From: Bacillus sp. FJAT-29790 | GTDB taxonomy: Bacteria; Bacillota; Bacilli; Bacillales; Cytobacillaceae | Assembly: GCF_019039215.1 (NCBI RefSeq) | Contig: NZ_JAHNZZ010000001.1 | Span: forward strand, 861,307-900,923 | Reading direction: 5' to 3' | DNA length: 39,617 bases | In this document: positions 8,291 to 17,050 of the stretch, piece after piece | How the letters are laid out: each line of letters opens with the position of its first letter | Numbering within the stretch: position 1 is the stretch's first letter | The notes under the pieces: generated by a model | The model's database searches: none | Seen by the model: only the letters and a program-made list of their open reading frames with translations | Told to the model about the DNA's origin: nothing | Translations under genes and position numbers: made by a program

Positions 8291-9712
8291 TTAAAACGGA
8301 CCATAATTGATTAGATGTGCGACAACAACTGCAATTAAGCCAATTACAAATTGGATAATCACTAACGGTAAAACCCACTTTGCCCATTTCGTCCATGGAA
8401 TCCCAGCGATCGCCAACCCAGCCATTAAAGTACCGGCAGTTGGGAAAATAATATTTCCGATTCCATCAGCAAATGAGAAGGATAGAACAGCAGTCTGTCT
8501 TGTAATATCAAGCAAATCAGCGAGCGGCGTCATAATAGGCATTGTTAACATCGCATGTCCGCTTCCAGATGCTAAAATAAAGTGAATCACCGTTTGGAAA
8601 CTATACATACCGATAACACTGATCGTTCCCGGAACATGACTAATCGCTTCCGATATTCCGTACAGCATCGGATCGACGATATGCCCTTGGTTTAAGACAA
8701 CTAATGTCGCCCGCGATACCCCGATAATTAACGCACCGGTTATTAAAGCAGCGGAACCGCTCATAAAGTTTTTCACAAGATTATCAACAGAAAGTTTGCC
8801 AATGATGCCAATAACGATCGTTAAAATAATAAATAAAGCCGCAATCTCAGAAAGGTACCACTCATATTTGATTACTCCGTAAGCTAGAACGACATAGGCT
8901 GATAGAAATGCCCCAAGAATTAATTTATGTTTTGTTGTCAATTGCACATTTGATTTCAGCAGCTCGTTGGCAGCTGTTTTGTCGTAATTGCCGTAAAAAC
9001 CTAATTCAGGGTTTCGTTTTACCTTCATCGCATAGCGATAAACAAAAATCACAGAAACTAGATAAACAACAACAAACAAGATTAAGCGTAATCCAATCCC
9101 TGAGAATAATGGAAGTTCCGCAATCCCTTGGGCAATACCAACTGTAAATGGATTCATAACAGCTGTTGTAAAACCAGCAGCCGCACCAAGGAGCACAATC
9201 GCCATCCCCGTGATCGTGTCAAAACCAAGGGCAATGGCGAGCGGAATTAATAAAGGTATATAAGCTAGCCCCTCTTCAGCCATCCCCATTAATGAACCTC
9301 CAGCAGCAAAGAACAGCATCATAATTGGGATTAACAGCTTTTCGCGTTTAGCTAGTTTTTTCGCCATTGTAGCGATTAAGACATCAATGGTCCCAGTCGC
9401 TTTGAATACACCAAAGAAACCCCCAATGATTAAAACAAAGAAAATAATACCGCCGGCTTCCACCATTCCTTTATGAATGGCTTTCACCATATCGAATGGA
9501 TTTACTGGTGAAGATTCCGTCCATTGAAATGAATCCGCCTCAACAATGGTTCTGCCATCTACTTCTACTCGGTTGTATTCCCCTGCTGGCAAAATCCATG
9601 TTAAAATCATCGCCACGATAACTACTCCGAATAATAACGCAAAGGCATTGATTTGTACCGGCTTCTTTTTAGGCGCGGTTGGCGGTTCCACGTTCTTGCT
9701 CAATTGACTCAT
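8291..9712 (-). CDS. YfcC-family (DcuC-like) membrane transporter
   Basis: A 473-residue protein with about 12 hydrophobic segments and the YfcC/C4-dicarboxylate-carrier pattern. An N-terminal ALLFGVVIVAMILTWILPAG(EY) is followed by a short outer loop, FFVLIIGGFFGV, GMAEEGLAYIPLLIPLAIAL, and a C-terminal FILASGSGHAMLTMPIMTPL and SFSFADGIGNIIFPT. Relatives carry amino acids, dipeptides or dicarboxylates. As first gene of an operon with a secreted cyanophycinase and IadA, it most likely imports the beta-Asp-Arg dipeptide (inference). The start follows AAAGGAGA by about 8 nt. Transcription is expected from the sigma-54 promoter at 9759-9775. Confidence 0.85.
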   Translation of the reverse strand: MSQLSKNVEPPTAPKKKPVQINAFALLFGVVIVAMILTWILPAGEYNRVEVDGRTIVEADSFQWTESSPVNPFDMVKAIHKGMVEAGGIIFFVLIIGGFFGVFKATGTIDVLIATMAKKLAKREKLLIPIMMLFFAAGGSLMGMAEEGLAYIPLLIPLAIALGFDTITGMAIVLLGAAAGFTTAVMNPFTVGIAQGIAELPLFSGIGLRLILFVVVYLVSVIFVYRYAMKVKRNPELGFYGNYDKTAANELLKSNVQLTTKHKLILGAFLSAYVVLAYGVIKYEWYLSEIAALFIILTIVIGIIGKLSVDNLVKNFMSGSAALITGALIIGVSRATLVVLNQGHIVDPMLYGISEAISHVPGTISVIGMYSFQTVIHFILASGSGHAMLTMPIMTPLADLLDITRQTAVLSFSFADGIGNIIFPTAGTLMAGLAIAGIPWTKWAKWVLPLVIIQFVIGLIAVVVAHLINYGPF

Positions 9713-9758
9713 AAAACCATCTCCTTTTTAACTTTTAATGAATGACACTTAATTTATG

Positions 9759-9775
9759 TGCAATTATTGTGCCAA
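9759..9775 (-). promoter_or_regulatory. Sigma-54 (-24/-12) promoter of the transporter-iadA-cyanophycinase operon
   Basis: The minus strand reads TTGGCAC, five bases (AATAA), TTGCA, an exact match to the SigL consensus TTGGCAC-N5-TTGCW with correct GG-GC spacing. It lies 47 nt upstream of the transporter start. The divergent gene encodes a sigma-54-dependent activator, which makes the assignment strong. Confidence 0.92.
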
Positions 9776-9815
9776 CTCGAGGGTTGTGCAAATTCTGAAA
9801 ATTAAATCATTAAAA

Positions 9816-9872
9816 GCTTTATATTGGTTCTTTTTGGGTCTTTTTGGTAGAATGAAAGAACCAATATAAAGC
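9816..9872. promoter_or_regulatory. 18-bp perfect inverted repeat, likely activator-binding enhancer
   Basis: GCTTTATATTGGTTCTTT at 9816-9833 is repeated perfectly in inverted form at 9855-9872, with a 21-nt spacer. It lies 41-97 nt upstream of the sigma-54 promoter, just before the ribosome site of the activator gene. This is where a dimeric enhancer-binding protein would bind, and it could also give autoregulation. Read as RNA, the arms could form a hairpin next to the activator's ribosome site. Confidence 0.7.
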
Positions 9873-9889
9873 AAAAGGAGGATTCTACT

Positions 9890-11929
9890 ATCAAACAATC
9901 ACTTACCTTAATTGCAGGAAGTAGGCAGACAAAACAAGTTTTGCATGAACAGCTACAACAGTTATTGGGAGATTACGTCCAAATTGGAATTTACTCCACT
10001 GATGAAGGACTTCCCACCCAACTGACCGATGATTTCTTTTTGTTCTCATCAGAGGTGACAAGGCTAGAATCGCATGAGGTGTGTCAGATTACCGGCAAAG
10101 AAATGATGGTTGGAAAACGGACAATCCATCACCGATTCATTGACCAGCTGTTAAAAATCCCGCTTAATTCTGATGTGCTGATTGTCAATGATGATGATAC
10201 CGCAACGATTGAAGTGATCGAATCGCTTTATCAGCTAGGTATTGATCATTTACGGTTCATCCCATATAAGAAGGACCAAATTTTTTATAAAAATATCGAT
10301 ATCGCCATATCTCCCGGCGAAACCCATCTTTGTCCGCCCTCAATTAATAAAGTCATTGATATTGGAGTTCGGCTGTTTGATATGGCAACGATTTTAAAAG
10401 TAGTAGAATACTTTTGTTTAGGCGAAAAAATCTCGTCATTGATTTCAGAAAGATATATTCGTAACATCATTGATTTACAACGGGAGCTATCATTCGCGGA
10501 ACAAAATGCAAAACAAATGAAGCAGCATATTCAAAACGTGGTCAACACTGTCGATGACGGCATTATAGCGATTAATAAACAGCATCGAGTCACCGTTTTT
10601 AATCGGCGCTTAGGGGCCTTGTTTCATCTTCCTGTTGATGACGCCATCAATAAGAAATTGGAGGAAGTGATCGTCCAACAAGATCTTATCGACTTTATCT
10701 TACATAGTAATGAAGAAAGTAAATTTTTTACGATTTACGGTGTGGATCTTGTCATTTTCCGTCATCAAATGGAAACGGAAAATACAATCGTGGCGACTTT
10801 TAAGAGTATTCATCAAGCGTTTGAAGTTGAAAAAATGGCGCAGAGGGAATTGAAAAACAAAGGTTTTTACGCCAAATACGACTTTGATGACATCGTTGGG
10901 GACCACCCGCTCCTCAAAGAAACAAAACAAATCGCCAAAAAGCTGGCCCTCTCCGAGCATCCGATTTTAATTCAAGGGGAAACAGGGACGGGAAAAGAAT
11001 TATTCGTCCACTCGATCCATCTTCATTCAATGCGAAAAAACGGACCATTTATCGCCATCAATTGTAGTGCTTTAACCGAAAATTTACTTGAAAGCGAATT
11101 GTTTGGCTACGAGGAAGGGGCTTTTACTGGTGCGCAAAAAGGCGGAAAAAAGGGGTTGTTCGAATTAGCGGATAATGGAACGATTTTTTTGGATGAAATA
11201 GGCGATATTAGTCTCGCCGTTCAATCCCATTTATTACGGGTCCTTCAAGAGAAAGAATTGCGGCGAATCGGCGGGAGAAAAGTCATTCCCATAAATGTCC
11301 GGGTCATCGCGGCCACAAATAAGGACATTCAACTAAAATCGGAAGAAGGCTCATTTCGTTCTGATTTATTTTACCGCTTGAACGTTCTTGCGCTTTCTGT
11401 TCCACCGCTTCGAGATCGAAAAACGGATATCCCGTTATTGGTCAAACATTTTATTACGAAAAGCGGAAAATGGGTCAAGGTTGAAGAAAATCTCCCAGAA
11501 CAGCTACAAAAACACGAATGGTTAGGTAATATCCGTGAATTAAAAAGCACGATTGACTATATGCTCACCATCTGTGATGGAAATAAGATTGAACTGAAAG
11601 ACATTCCTTACAACCGCTTTCAAAAAAATAGGAAGCAAGAGATAGTAACGAGCTATCCAATTCCTAACAATTTATTAGAAATATATGAATATACATTTAT
11701 CCTCGAAACGATTAAAAACTGTAATGATAACGGTAAGCCCTCAAGTCGACAGCATATTTCAATGGTTAGCGAGGAAACCGGTTCTTTTTTATCGCCACAG
11801 CAAGTTCGCAGACGATTGGATTACCTCGAAACCAAAGGCTTCATTACGAAAGGCCGGGGAAGATCCGGGACAAAAATTACCACGATCGGGGTAGAGTATT
11901 TACACCAGCTTAAATTACATGCAACATAA
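9890..11929 (+). CDS. Sigma-54-dependent transcriptional activator (AAA+ enhancer-binding protein)
   Basis: Drives sigma-54 RNA polymerase to open promoters, here most likely the divergent cyanophycin operon. The order is an N-terminal PrpR-like sensor region (to about 200), a PAS-like domain (IQNVVNTVDDGIIAINKQHR) and an AAA+ domain with Walker A GETGTGKE, ELFGYEEGAFTGA (the sigma-54 contact loop), Walker B GTIFLDEIGD and sensor ATNKD. The C-terminal region looks like a winged helix (LSPQQVRRRLDYLETKGFIT) rather than the usual Fis helix. The first standard start is TTG at 9941 without a good ribosome site. A strong AAAGGAGG at 9874-9881 points to ATC at 9890, giving IKQSLTLIAGSRQTKQV, which resembles how such proteins begin. 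This gives 679 residues. Either a non-canonical start is used or the start codon is mutated. Confidence 0.88.
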   Translation: MKQSLTLIAGSRQTKQVLHEQLQQLLGDYVQIGIYSTDEGLPTQLTDDFFLFSSEVTRLESHEVCQITGKEMMVGKRTIHHRFIDQLLKIPLNSDVLIVNDDDTATIEVIESLYQLGIDHLRFIPYKKDQIFYKNIDIAISPGETHLCPPSINKVIDIGVRLFDMATILKVVEYFCLGEKISSLISERYIRNIIDLQRELSFAEQNAKQMKQHIQNVVNTVDDGIIAINKQHRVTVFNRRLGALFHLPVDDAINKKLEEVIVQQDLIDFILHSNEESKFFTIYGVDLVIFRHQMETENTIVATFKSIHQAFEVEKMAQRELKNKGFYAKYDFDDIVGDHPLLKETKQIAKKLALSEHPILIQGETGTGKELFVHSIHLHSMRKNGPFIAINCSALTENLLESELFGYEEGAFTGAQKGGKKGLFELADNGTIFLDEIGDISLAVQSHLLRVLQEKELRRIGGRKVIPINVRVIAATNKDIQLKSEEGSFRSDLFYRLNVLALSVPPLRDRKTDIPLLVKHFITKSGKWVKVEENLPEQLQKHEWLGNIRELKSTIDYMLTICDGNKIELKDIPYNRFQKNRKQEIVTSYPIPNNLLEIYEYTFILETIKNCNDNGKPSSRQHISMVSEETGSFLSPQQVRRRLDYLETKGFITKGRGRSGTKITTIGVEYLHQLKLHAT

Positions 11930-11991
11930 CAACAGCCGATAAACTTAATACTGCTCCTTTAGGCTTTCTTTATTTATTAAACTGACACGAG

Positions 11992-12040
11992 AAAAAGCGG
12001 TTGAGGCGACAAGAGGGATTTTGTCACTTCAACCGCTTTT
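11992..12040 (+). terminator. Terminator of the sigma-54 activator gene
   Basis: AAAAGCGGTTGA pairs perfectly with TCAACCGCTTTT. The inner bases GCGACAA and TTGTCAC extend the stem in part. The right arm ends in a short T-run. Confidence 0.75.
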
Positions 12041-12047
12041 GGACTAA

Positions 12048-12101
12048 GGTGCCTGACCCTCAATACGGTAAAGCATTAGATTGCCAGGGGGGCAGGCATC
12101 T
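12048..12101. repeat. Palindromic REP-like repeat, copy 3
   Basis: GGTGCCTGACCCTCAAT pairs imperfectly with GCCAGGGGGGCAGGCATC around a GGTAAAGCATTA centre. It directly follows the activator terminator and leads into the flanking block at 12098-12203. Confidence 0.7.
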
Positions 12102-12203
12102 TATCTTAAAATTAGTAATGTTATGAAAAGAGAATTAAGATAGAACACTAGAAAAGAGTTTAGATGTTTTTCGGTTTATCTACCAAAATAAATTAATTTT
12201 AAG
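12098..12203. repeat. Repeat-flanking block A, copy 1
   Basis: About 105 bp shared with 26790-26898, including TTAGATGTTTTTCGGTTTAT and ACCAAAATAAATTAATTTTAA, directly adjoining a REP-like element in both places. At the second site the block runs up to the OsmC ribosome site; here it leads into non-coding sequence. From 12204 to 12357 I see no gene. Confidence 0.7.
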
Positions 12204-12357
12204 GTAATATGCTACATGAAAAGAGATAGTAGGAATTATCGATCACAGGAATTATGTAAAATAGTTAGACAAAAAAATGTACTTTTGTCATTCCGTCATT
12301 TCAGCTAATAGAAGTTATGTTGATTATTTAAGGAAAGAGCGCAATTGTTGAATAAAT

Positions 12358-12402
12358 AAATCCCAATTTCTCATTTATATCACTGAGGGATTGGGATTTT
12401 TA
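12358..12402. terminator. Hairpin, probable terminator of the lysR gene
   Basis: AAATCCCAAT and ATTGGGATTT form a 10-bp stem with a 22-nt loop. T-rich bases follow on both strands, so it may work in either direction. The lysR stop lies 14 nt away on the minus strand. Confidence 0.55.
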
Positions 12403-12415
12403 ATCCTTTAAATCC

Positions 12416-13315
12416 TTAACACGTTAAATCCGTGTTTGGCTGTAGGTACTCTGTTAATTGGTTTGTAAAGTTTTGAGCAGTTTTTGATAGATAATGATTT
12501 TTCAGCCATATTAAGCCTGTAGATGCAGATAACTCTGTATCTTTAATTTTGAAAGCCTGGATATTGTAGTTTTTGTATTGTTTAATGACGGTTTCTGGAA
12601 CAATAGCTCCTCCAAAATTACATGCGACTAAATCTAATAAAAGGGAGATATCAGAGCATTCGGCAATAATGTTCGGCTGTAGTTGAGCTTTCGAAAATGC
12701 TTCCAAAATCATATAATGAACTCCCAGTCCTTCTGTACTCGGTAAAATCAGAGGGTGGTTTTGAATGTCAGCAAGCATAACCTGATGATTAAAAGGTTCG
12801 TTTTTATTTGAAGTTATAAAGTAAAAAGGTTCTGTATGAAGATGGATAGCTGAAAAATCATCTAACTCGAGCGGTAATCGTATAATCGCCAGCTCTACAA
12901 TCCGGTCTTTCACTAATTGACAAAGTTGAGATGACTCATTTTGATGAATTTTATAGGTAATCTTAGGATATTTTTTGTGGAATTGGTGAAGTAACTCAGG
13001 TAATCCGACTACCGAAAAAGTATTAATACCTATCGTCAATCTTCCACTTACTCCGTTTCCGACTTCCTTTACTTCCATTTTGGCTTCTTCCATTAACTGA
13101 GTCATTTGTAGTGCATACTTATATAAGGATTTTCCTGCTTCCGTCACTTCTAAAGATCTTCCATTTCTCTCTACTAATTTCGTTCCCAATTCATCTTCCA
13201 TTGTTTTCAGGTGCTGACTAAGTGGAGGCTGGGAGATATGAAGTCTTTCAGCTGCAGCAGAAATTTTTCTTTCTTCTACAATAGCTATAAAATATCGAAG
13301 TTGTCGAATATCCAT
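12416..13315 (-). CDS. LysR-family transcriptional regulator
   Basis: A 299-residue LysR protein of normal length. The N-terminal helix-turn-helix is clear (MDIRQLRYFIAIVEERKISA, then AERLHISQPPLSQHLKTMED and ELGTKLVERNGRSLEVTEAG). A substrate-binding domain follows from about residue 90 (RLTIGINTFSVVGLPELLHQFH). The ATG follows GGAAGGGTG. It is divergent from the NCS2 permease gene across a 295-bp gap, so it probably controls that permease and itself, with a purine or pyrimidine as co-inducer (inference). Confidence 0.9.
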   Translation of the reverse strand: MDIRQLRYFIAIVEERKISAAAERLHISQPPLSQHLKTMEDELGTKLVERNGRSLEVTEAGKSLYKYALQMTQLMEEAKMEVKEVGNGVSGRLTIGINTFSVVGLPELLHQFHKKYPKITYKIHQNESSQLCQLVKDRIVELAIIRLPLELDDFSAIHLHTEPFYFITSNKNEPFNHQVMLADIQNHPLILPSTEGLGVHYMILEAFSKAQLQPNIIAECSDISLLLDLVACNFGGAIVPETVIKQYKNYNIQAFKIKDTELSASTGLIWLKNHYLSKTAQNFTNQLTEYLQPNTDLTC

Positions 13316-13335
13316 CTGCAGAAATACACCCTTCC

Positions 13336-13383
13336 TATATGAAAAACTTTAGTAAAATTAATTTTTTTTATATTTTTCATATA
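13336..13383. promoter_or_regulatory. Inverted repeat, candidate LysR operator
   Basis: TATATGAAAAA at 13336-13346 is matched by its perfect inverse TTTTTCATATA at 13373-13383. It lies 20-70 nt upstream of lysR, in the divergent gap. LysR proteins often bind such extended dyads near their own start. Confidence 0.45.
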
Positions 13384-13610
13384 CTGCATTCTAAGATATC
13401 ATGATTTTAGATAAAAAGAAATTTCTCGAAACGGCTTTAACAGCGATGACTTTTCGATAGGAAAGATTTTCAAGGTGTTAGCTAGAACATCGAGATACTT
13501 AAATAAAAGCTTTTCTTGTTGGAGACCCTTATTTATCAGCCATGTAGAACTAATTTCTATTCGCACTTAGAAGTCTCAACAATAAACATCATGTATAAGG
13601 GTGAAATAAT

Positions 13611-14918
13611 ATGAAGCAACAACGTTTTTACAGCAGTTTAAGCATATTTCAATGGTTTTTTTTCTTGCTGGCCACTTCTATTGCATTACCGATCGTAATT
13701 GGACAGGTATTTCATTTAACGATAGAGGAAATATCCGAATTGATGCAACGAACTTTTTTTGTGGTGGGCATTAGCTCTTTCATACAAGGATGGCTCGGAC
13801 ATCGATATCCGATCGCTGACGGTCCTGCAGGTTCATGGGTCAGTGTATTTGTCATTTTAGCGGGTATGGCGATTCAGCAGGGGGAAAGTAGGACAGAAAC
13901 ATTACAACTATTAGAAGGCGGCTTGCTAGTTACGGGATTTTTACTATTTATTCTCGGTATAACCGGACTGGTTAATCGGTTGCTGTTTTTGTTCACTCCT
14001 TTAGTTACTGGTTCTTTTCTTTTGATTCTGACTCTTCAACTTAGTGGTGTTTTTTTAGAGGGAATGCTCGGAATACAAGAACAGTTCAACCTGGATTATG
14101 GAATAGCAGCGATTTCATTTGGCGTATTTGTTTTAGTGATTGTGCTATCAATTAAAGGAAAAGGATGGATGAAAAGTTACTCTGTGCTGTTAGGAATTTT
14201 AATTGGGTGGTTACTATATTTCTTATTAGGAAAAGCCCCCAATACGATTTCCACACAGGCTTCCTTTATTAAATTACCAGAAATTTTTGCATGGGGGACT
14301 CCGCAGTTAAATGCTGGAATGGTTATAACCTCCATTATCTTTACGTTTATTGTAGTCTCTAATACAATAGCTGCCGTTACGGCTGTTAAACAAGCGGTTC
14401 CAGAATCAGAAAAATCCGAAAAACAAACCATTAATCGCGCTAGTTGGGCAGGTGGTATTACACATGTTCTATCAGCTCTTTTTTCTACGATTGGAATTGT
14501 GCCATTGCCAGTATCGGCAGGATTTATCCGATTAACCGGGCAAAAACGAATGATGCCTTTCCTGGTAGCGAGTTTAGCTTTATCAGGTATAGCCTGCGTT
14601 CCGGCGATCGTCAACTTCTTAGCTATGCTTCCTGCCCCTATTGCTTGTGCCGTAAGTTTAGCATCCTTTGTCCAAATGATCGGGATTTCGTTTCAGTCCC
14701 TTTTGAAAGACGAATTAGATCAACGCCGGTTAACTATATTAGGAATCACATTGCTAATCAGTTTTGGAATAATGTATCTTCCTAAAGAAATATTTCAGAG
14801 TCTGCCTACGATTCTCCAATATTTTTTAAGCAATGGTCTCATTGTTGGTACGATCATCGTAATTATGCTAGAACAACTATGGAAAACAAAAAACATTAGT
14901 AAAAAAAATCATATTTAA
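13611..14918 (+). CDS. NCS2-family purine/pyrimidine permease
   Basis: A 435-residue membrane protein with about 12-14 hydrophobic segments. NCS2 hallmarks include the N-terminal ATSIALPIVIGQVFHL, the short TM3 region RYPIADGPAGSWVSVFV, TPLVTGSFLLILTLQLSG, and the later NRASWAGGITHVLSALFSTI with IVPLPVSAGFIRLTGQ, the substrate-site and half-membrane helix region. Members carry xanthine, uric acid, uracil or related bases with protons or sodium. It is closest by eye to the YwdJ-type 'purine/pyrimidine permease' group, but the exact base cannot be read. AAGGGTG lies 9 nt before ATG. The divergent LysR is the likely regulator. Confidence 0.85.
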   Translation: MKQQRFYSSLSIFQWFFFLLATSIALPIVIGQVFHLTIEEISELMQRTFFVVGISSFIQGWLGHRYPIADGPAGSWVSVFVILAGMAIQQGESRTETLQLLEGGLLVTGFLLFILGITGLVNRLLFLFTPLVTGSFLLILTLQLSGVFLEGMLGIQEQFNLDYGIAAISFGVFVLVIVLSIKGKGWMKSYSVLLGILIGWLLYFLLGKAPNTISTQASFIKLPEIFAWGTPQLNAGMVITSIIFTFIVVSNTIAAVTAVKQAVPESEKSEKQTINRASWAGGITHVLSALFSTIGIVPLPVSAGFIRLTGQKRMMPFLVASLALSGIACVPAIVNFLAMLPAPIACAVSLASFVQMIGISFQSLLKDELDQRRLTILGITLLISFGIMYLPKEIFQSLPTILQYFLSNGLIVGTIIVIMLEQLWKTKNISKKNHI

Positions 14919-14939
14919 CTTTTCAAGGAGTCTTTTTAA

Positions 14940-14999
14940 ATGAGTCACGTAGAATTCACGAAAATAGCAATCGAGTATTTGCTCTTTGGAAAGAAATGA
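14940..14999 (+). CDS. 19-residue ORF after the permease, likely gene remnant
   Basis: ATG at 14940 follows CAAGGAG by 9 nt and reads MSHVEFTKIAIEYLLFGKK before TGA. The good ribosome site 22 nt after the permease stop suggests a former second gene of the operon that is now truncated, or a tiny peptide. No family recognised. Confidence 0.3.
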   Translation: MSHVEFTKIAIEYLLFGKK

Positions 15000-15104
15000 A
15001 TAAATAAATTACATGTTTTCTAAGAGAAAAAGCCGTAGAATGTAAATTTCACTCCTCAGGTAAAAAGAACGGAGAAACAGTGGGAGAATAGAGGCGAATA
15101 TTTT

Positions 15105-15815
15105 ATGCGGAAGTGGATGATGGCATTTATAGGATGTATTCTCTTGCTGCAAGGTTGTATTACTAACACTAGTGGAGAACTGAAAAAACAAGCAAAGGAG
15201 AAGGAAATCGTGAGCGAAGAATTAAATAAACAGTTGCTTCAAGCAGCAGAACGTGGAGAGGCAGACACCATAAGCGAACTCATTAAGAAAGGTGCGAATA
15301 TCAACGCACAAGACTCAAAAGGACGGACTGCAGCTATGGTTGCGACCTATAACAATGATGTAGAAACCTCAAAAGTACTCATCAAGGCAGGGGCAGATGT
15401 GGACATCCAGGATGATATGAAAAACAATCCCTTCCTGTATGCTGGTGCAGAAGGATATATAGATATTCTAAAACTTACGATTGAAGCAGGGGCCGATCCG
15501 GCGATTACAAACCGGTATGGGGGAACTGCTTTAATCCCTGCCTCAGAACATGGATATGTGGATGTAATCAAAGAACTTCTCACCCATACGGATATTGATG
15601 TGAATCATGTCAATAATCTCGGTTGGACCGCTTTAATAGAAGCAATTATTTTGAATGATGGAGACGAAAAGCAGCAGCAAACGGTGCAATTGCTGATAGA
15701 ACATGGGGCGGATGTGAACATTCCAGACAATAATAAGGTGACTCCTTTACAACATGCACATGTGAAAGGCTTTAAAGAGATTGAAAAAATTTTTTTAAAA
15801 GCTGGGGCAAAATAA
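15105..15815 (+). CDS. Ankyrin-repeat lipoprotein
   Basis: A 236-residue lipoprotein. The signal sequence MRKWMMAFIGCILLLQGC ends in a lipobox (LLQGC, Cys18), so it should be anchored to the outer face of the membrane. A short charged linker is followed by about five ankyrin repeats, for example LLQAAERGEADTISELIKKG, AAMVATYNNDVETSKVLIKA, ALIPASEHGYVDVIKELLTH and TVQLLIEHGADVNIPDNNKV. These should form a protein-binding solenoid; there is no catalytic domain. Most ankyrin proteins are cytoplasmic, so surface display is of note. Monocistronic, GAGG ribosome site, terminator directly after. The partner is unknown. Confidence 0.88.
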   Translation: MRKWMMAFIGCILLLQGCITNTSGELKKQAKEKEIVSEELNKQLLQAAERGEADTISELIKKGANINAQDSKGRTAAMVATYNNDVETSKVLIKAGADVDIQDDMKNNPFLYAGAEGYIDILKLTIEAGADPAITNRYGGTALIPASEHGYVDVIKELLTHTDIDVNHVNNLGWTALIEAIILNDGDEKQQQTVQLLIEHGADVNIPDNNKVTPLQHAHVKGFKEIEKIFLKAGAK

Positions 15816-15822
15816 ATACTTG

Positions 15823-15862
15823 AAGCTGTTATGATTGCCAAACTCAAATAACAGCTTTTTTA
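15823..15862 (+). terminator. Terminator of the ankyrin lipoprotein gene
   Basis: AAGCTGTTAT pairs perfectly with ATAACAGCTT across a 15-nt loop, followed by TTTT. Confidence 0.85.
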
Positions 15863-15904
15863 AACCCTTATCTGTTCACATCAAGGAAAGATGATTTATC
15901 GTTA

Positions 15905-15936
15905 AGGCGCGTTTATATAGGAACGCGTCTTTTTTA
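15905..15936 (+). terminator. Orphan terminator-like hairpin
   Basis: GGCGCGTT and AACGCGTC form a GC-rich stem, followed by eight T. No gene lies between it and the terminator 43 nt upstream. It may end a small transcript or be a relic. Confidence 0.5.
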
Positions 15937-15996
15937 CTTAAAGGGATATTTAATTGAGTAATTGCTATTTTTTTTTAACCCTCCTTGAACAAAAAA

Positions 15997-16064
15997 CAAG
16001 GGATCCCCTTGAAATTTGTCCGATAGAAAGGGTCAATGAACCAAAAAATAAGGGGTCCCCTTAT
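15997..16064. repeat. Pair of GGG(A/G)TCCCC palindromes
   Basis: CAAGGGATCCCCTTG at 15997-16011 and ATAAGGGGTCCCCTTAT at 16048-16064 are similar near-perfect palindromes 36 bp apart, in the gap before the DUF4256 gene. They could be tandem operator sites or paired repeats. The rest of 15937-16221 shows no gene. Confidence 0.45.
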
Positions 16065-16221
16065 AGACTGTTTAGTTTGAATGCTAAGTAGAATAAAAAA
16101 TCGGTGTATTTTCCAATTAACGAGTGTCGTTCAATAAAGGAATTTATGATACAGTGTTACAATACTAACGGAGAAGTTTAGTCCTCATACAATTATGAGT
16201 AAAAACAAGGGGGAAACTAAT

Positions 16222-16788
<567 letters not shown>

Positions 16789-16799
16789 ATTTAGGATAA

Positions 16800-16855
16800 G
16801 GTGCCTGACCTCCACTACAGTAATGCTTTAAAACACTGGAGACAGGCACCCTTTT
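16800..16855. repeat. Palindromic REP-like repeat, copy 4, acting as terminator
   Basis: GGTGCCTGACCTCCACT and ACTGGAGACAGGCACC are arms around AGTAATGCTTTA, followed by TTTTT on the plus strand. This makes it a plausible terminator for the DUF4256 gene. Confidence 0.75.
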
Positions 16856-16945
16856 TACGGTAATCTTTTCCTCCTGCGTTACCATCCAATAAAACAGACA
16901 AAATCCCTACCCTTTAATTAGTTGGAGTAATCCGAAAAGTCTGGT
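16851..16945. repeat. Repeat-flanking block B, copy 1
   Basis: Shares with 27547-27640 a run including TAAAACAGACAAAATCCCTA and TTTAATTAG, each time directly downstream of a REP-like element. I see no gene from 16856 to 17119 apart from this block and the dyad at 17051. Confidence 0.65.
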
Positions 16946-17050
16946 GCTATAGATTGTAGAACTGCCTCTTTTTTTGAAATGGTAGTAATGTACCACGAGC
17001 ATGTATTAAGACTTTAAATAAAATTCAACCCTTATCCCTTCTAAAATATT

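Noticed and set aside
9816..9872. Inverted repeat read as an intrinsic terminator
   Set aside because: The arms are AT-rich with a 21-nt loop, no T-run follows in either direction, and no transcript would need to end there.
14177..14614. 145-residue minus-strand frame
   Set aside because: It lies fully inside the NCS2 permease gene, opposite a clearly conserved membrane protein, with no ribosome site; it is a shadow frame.
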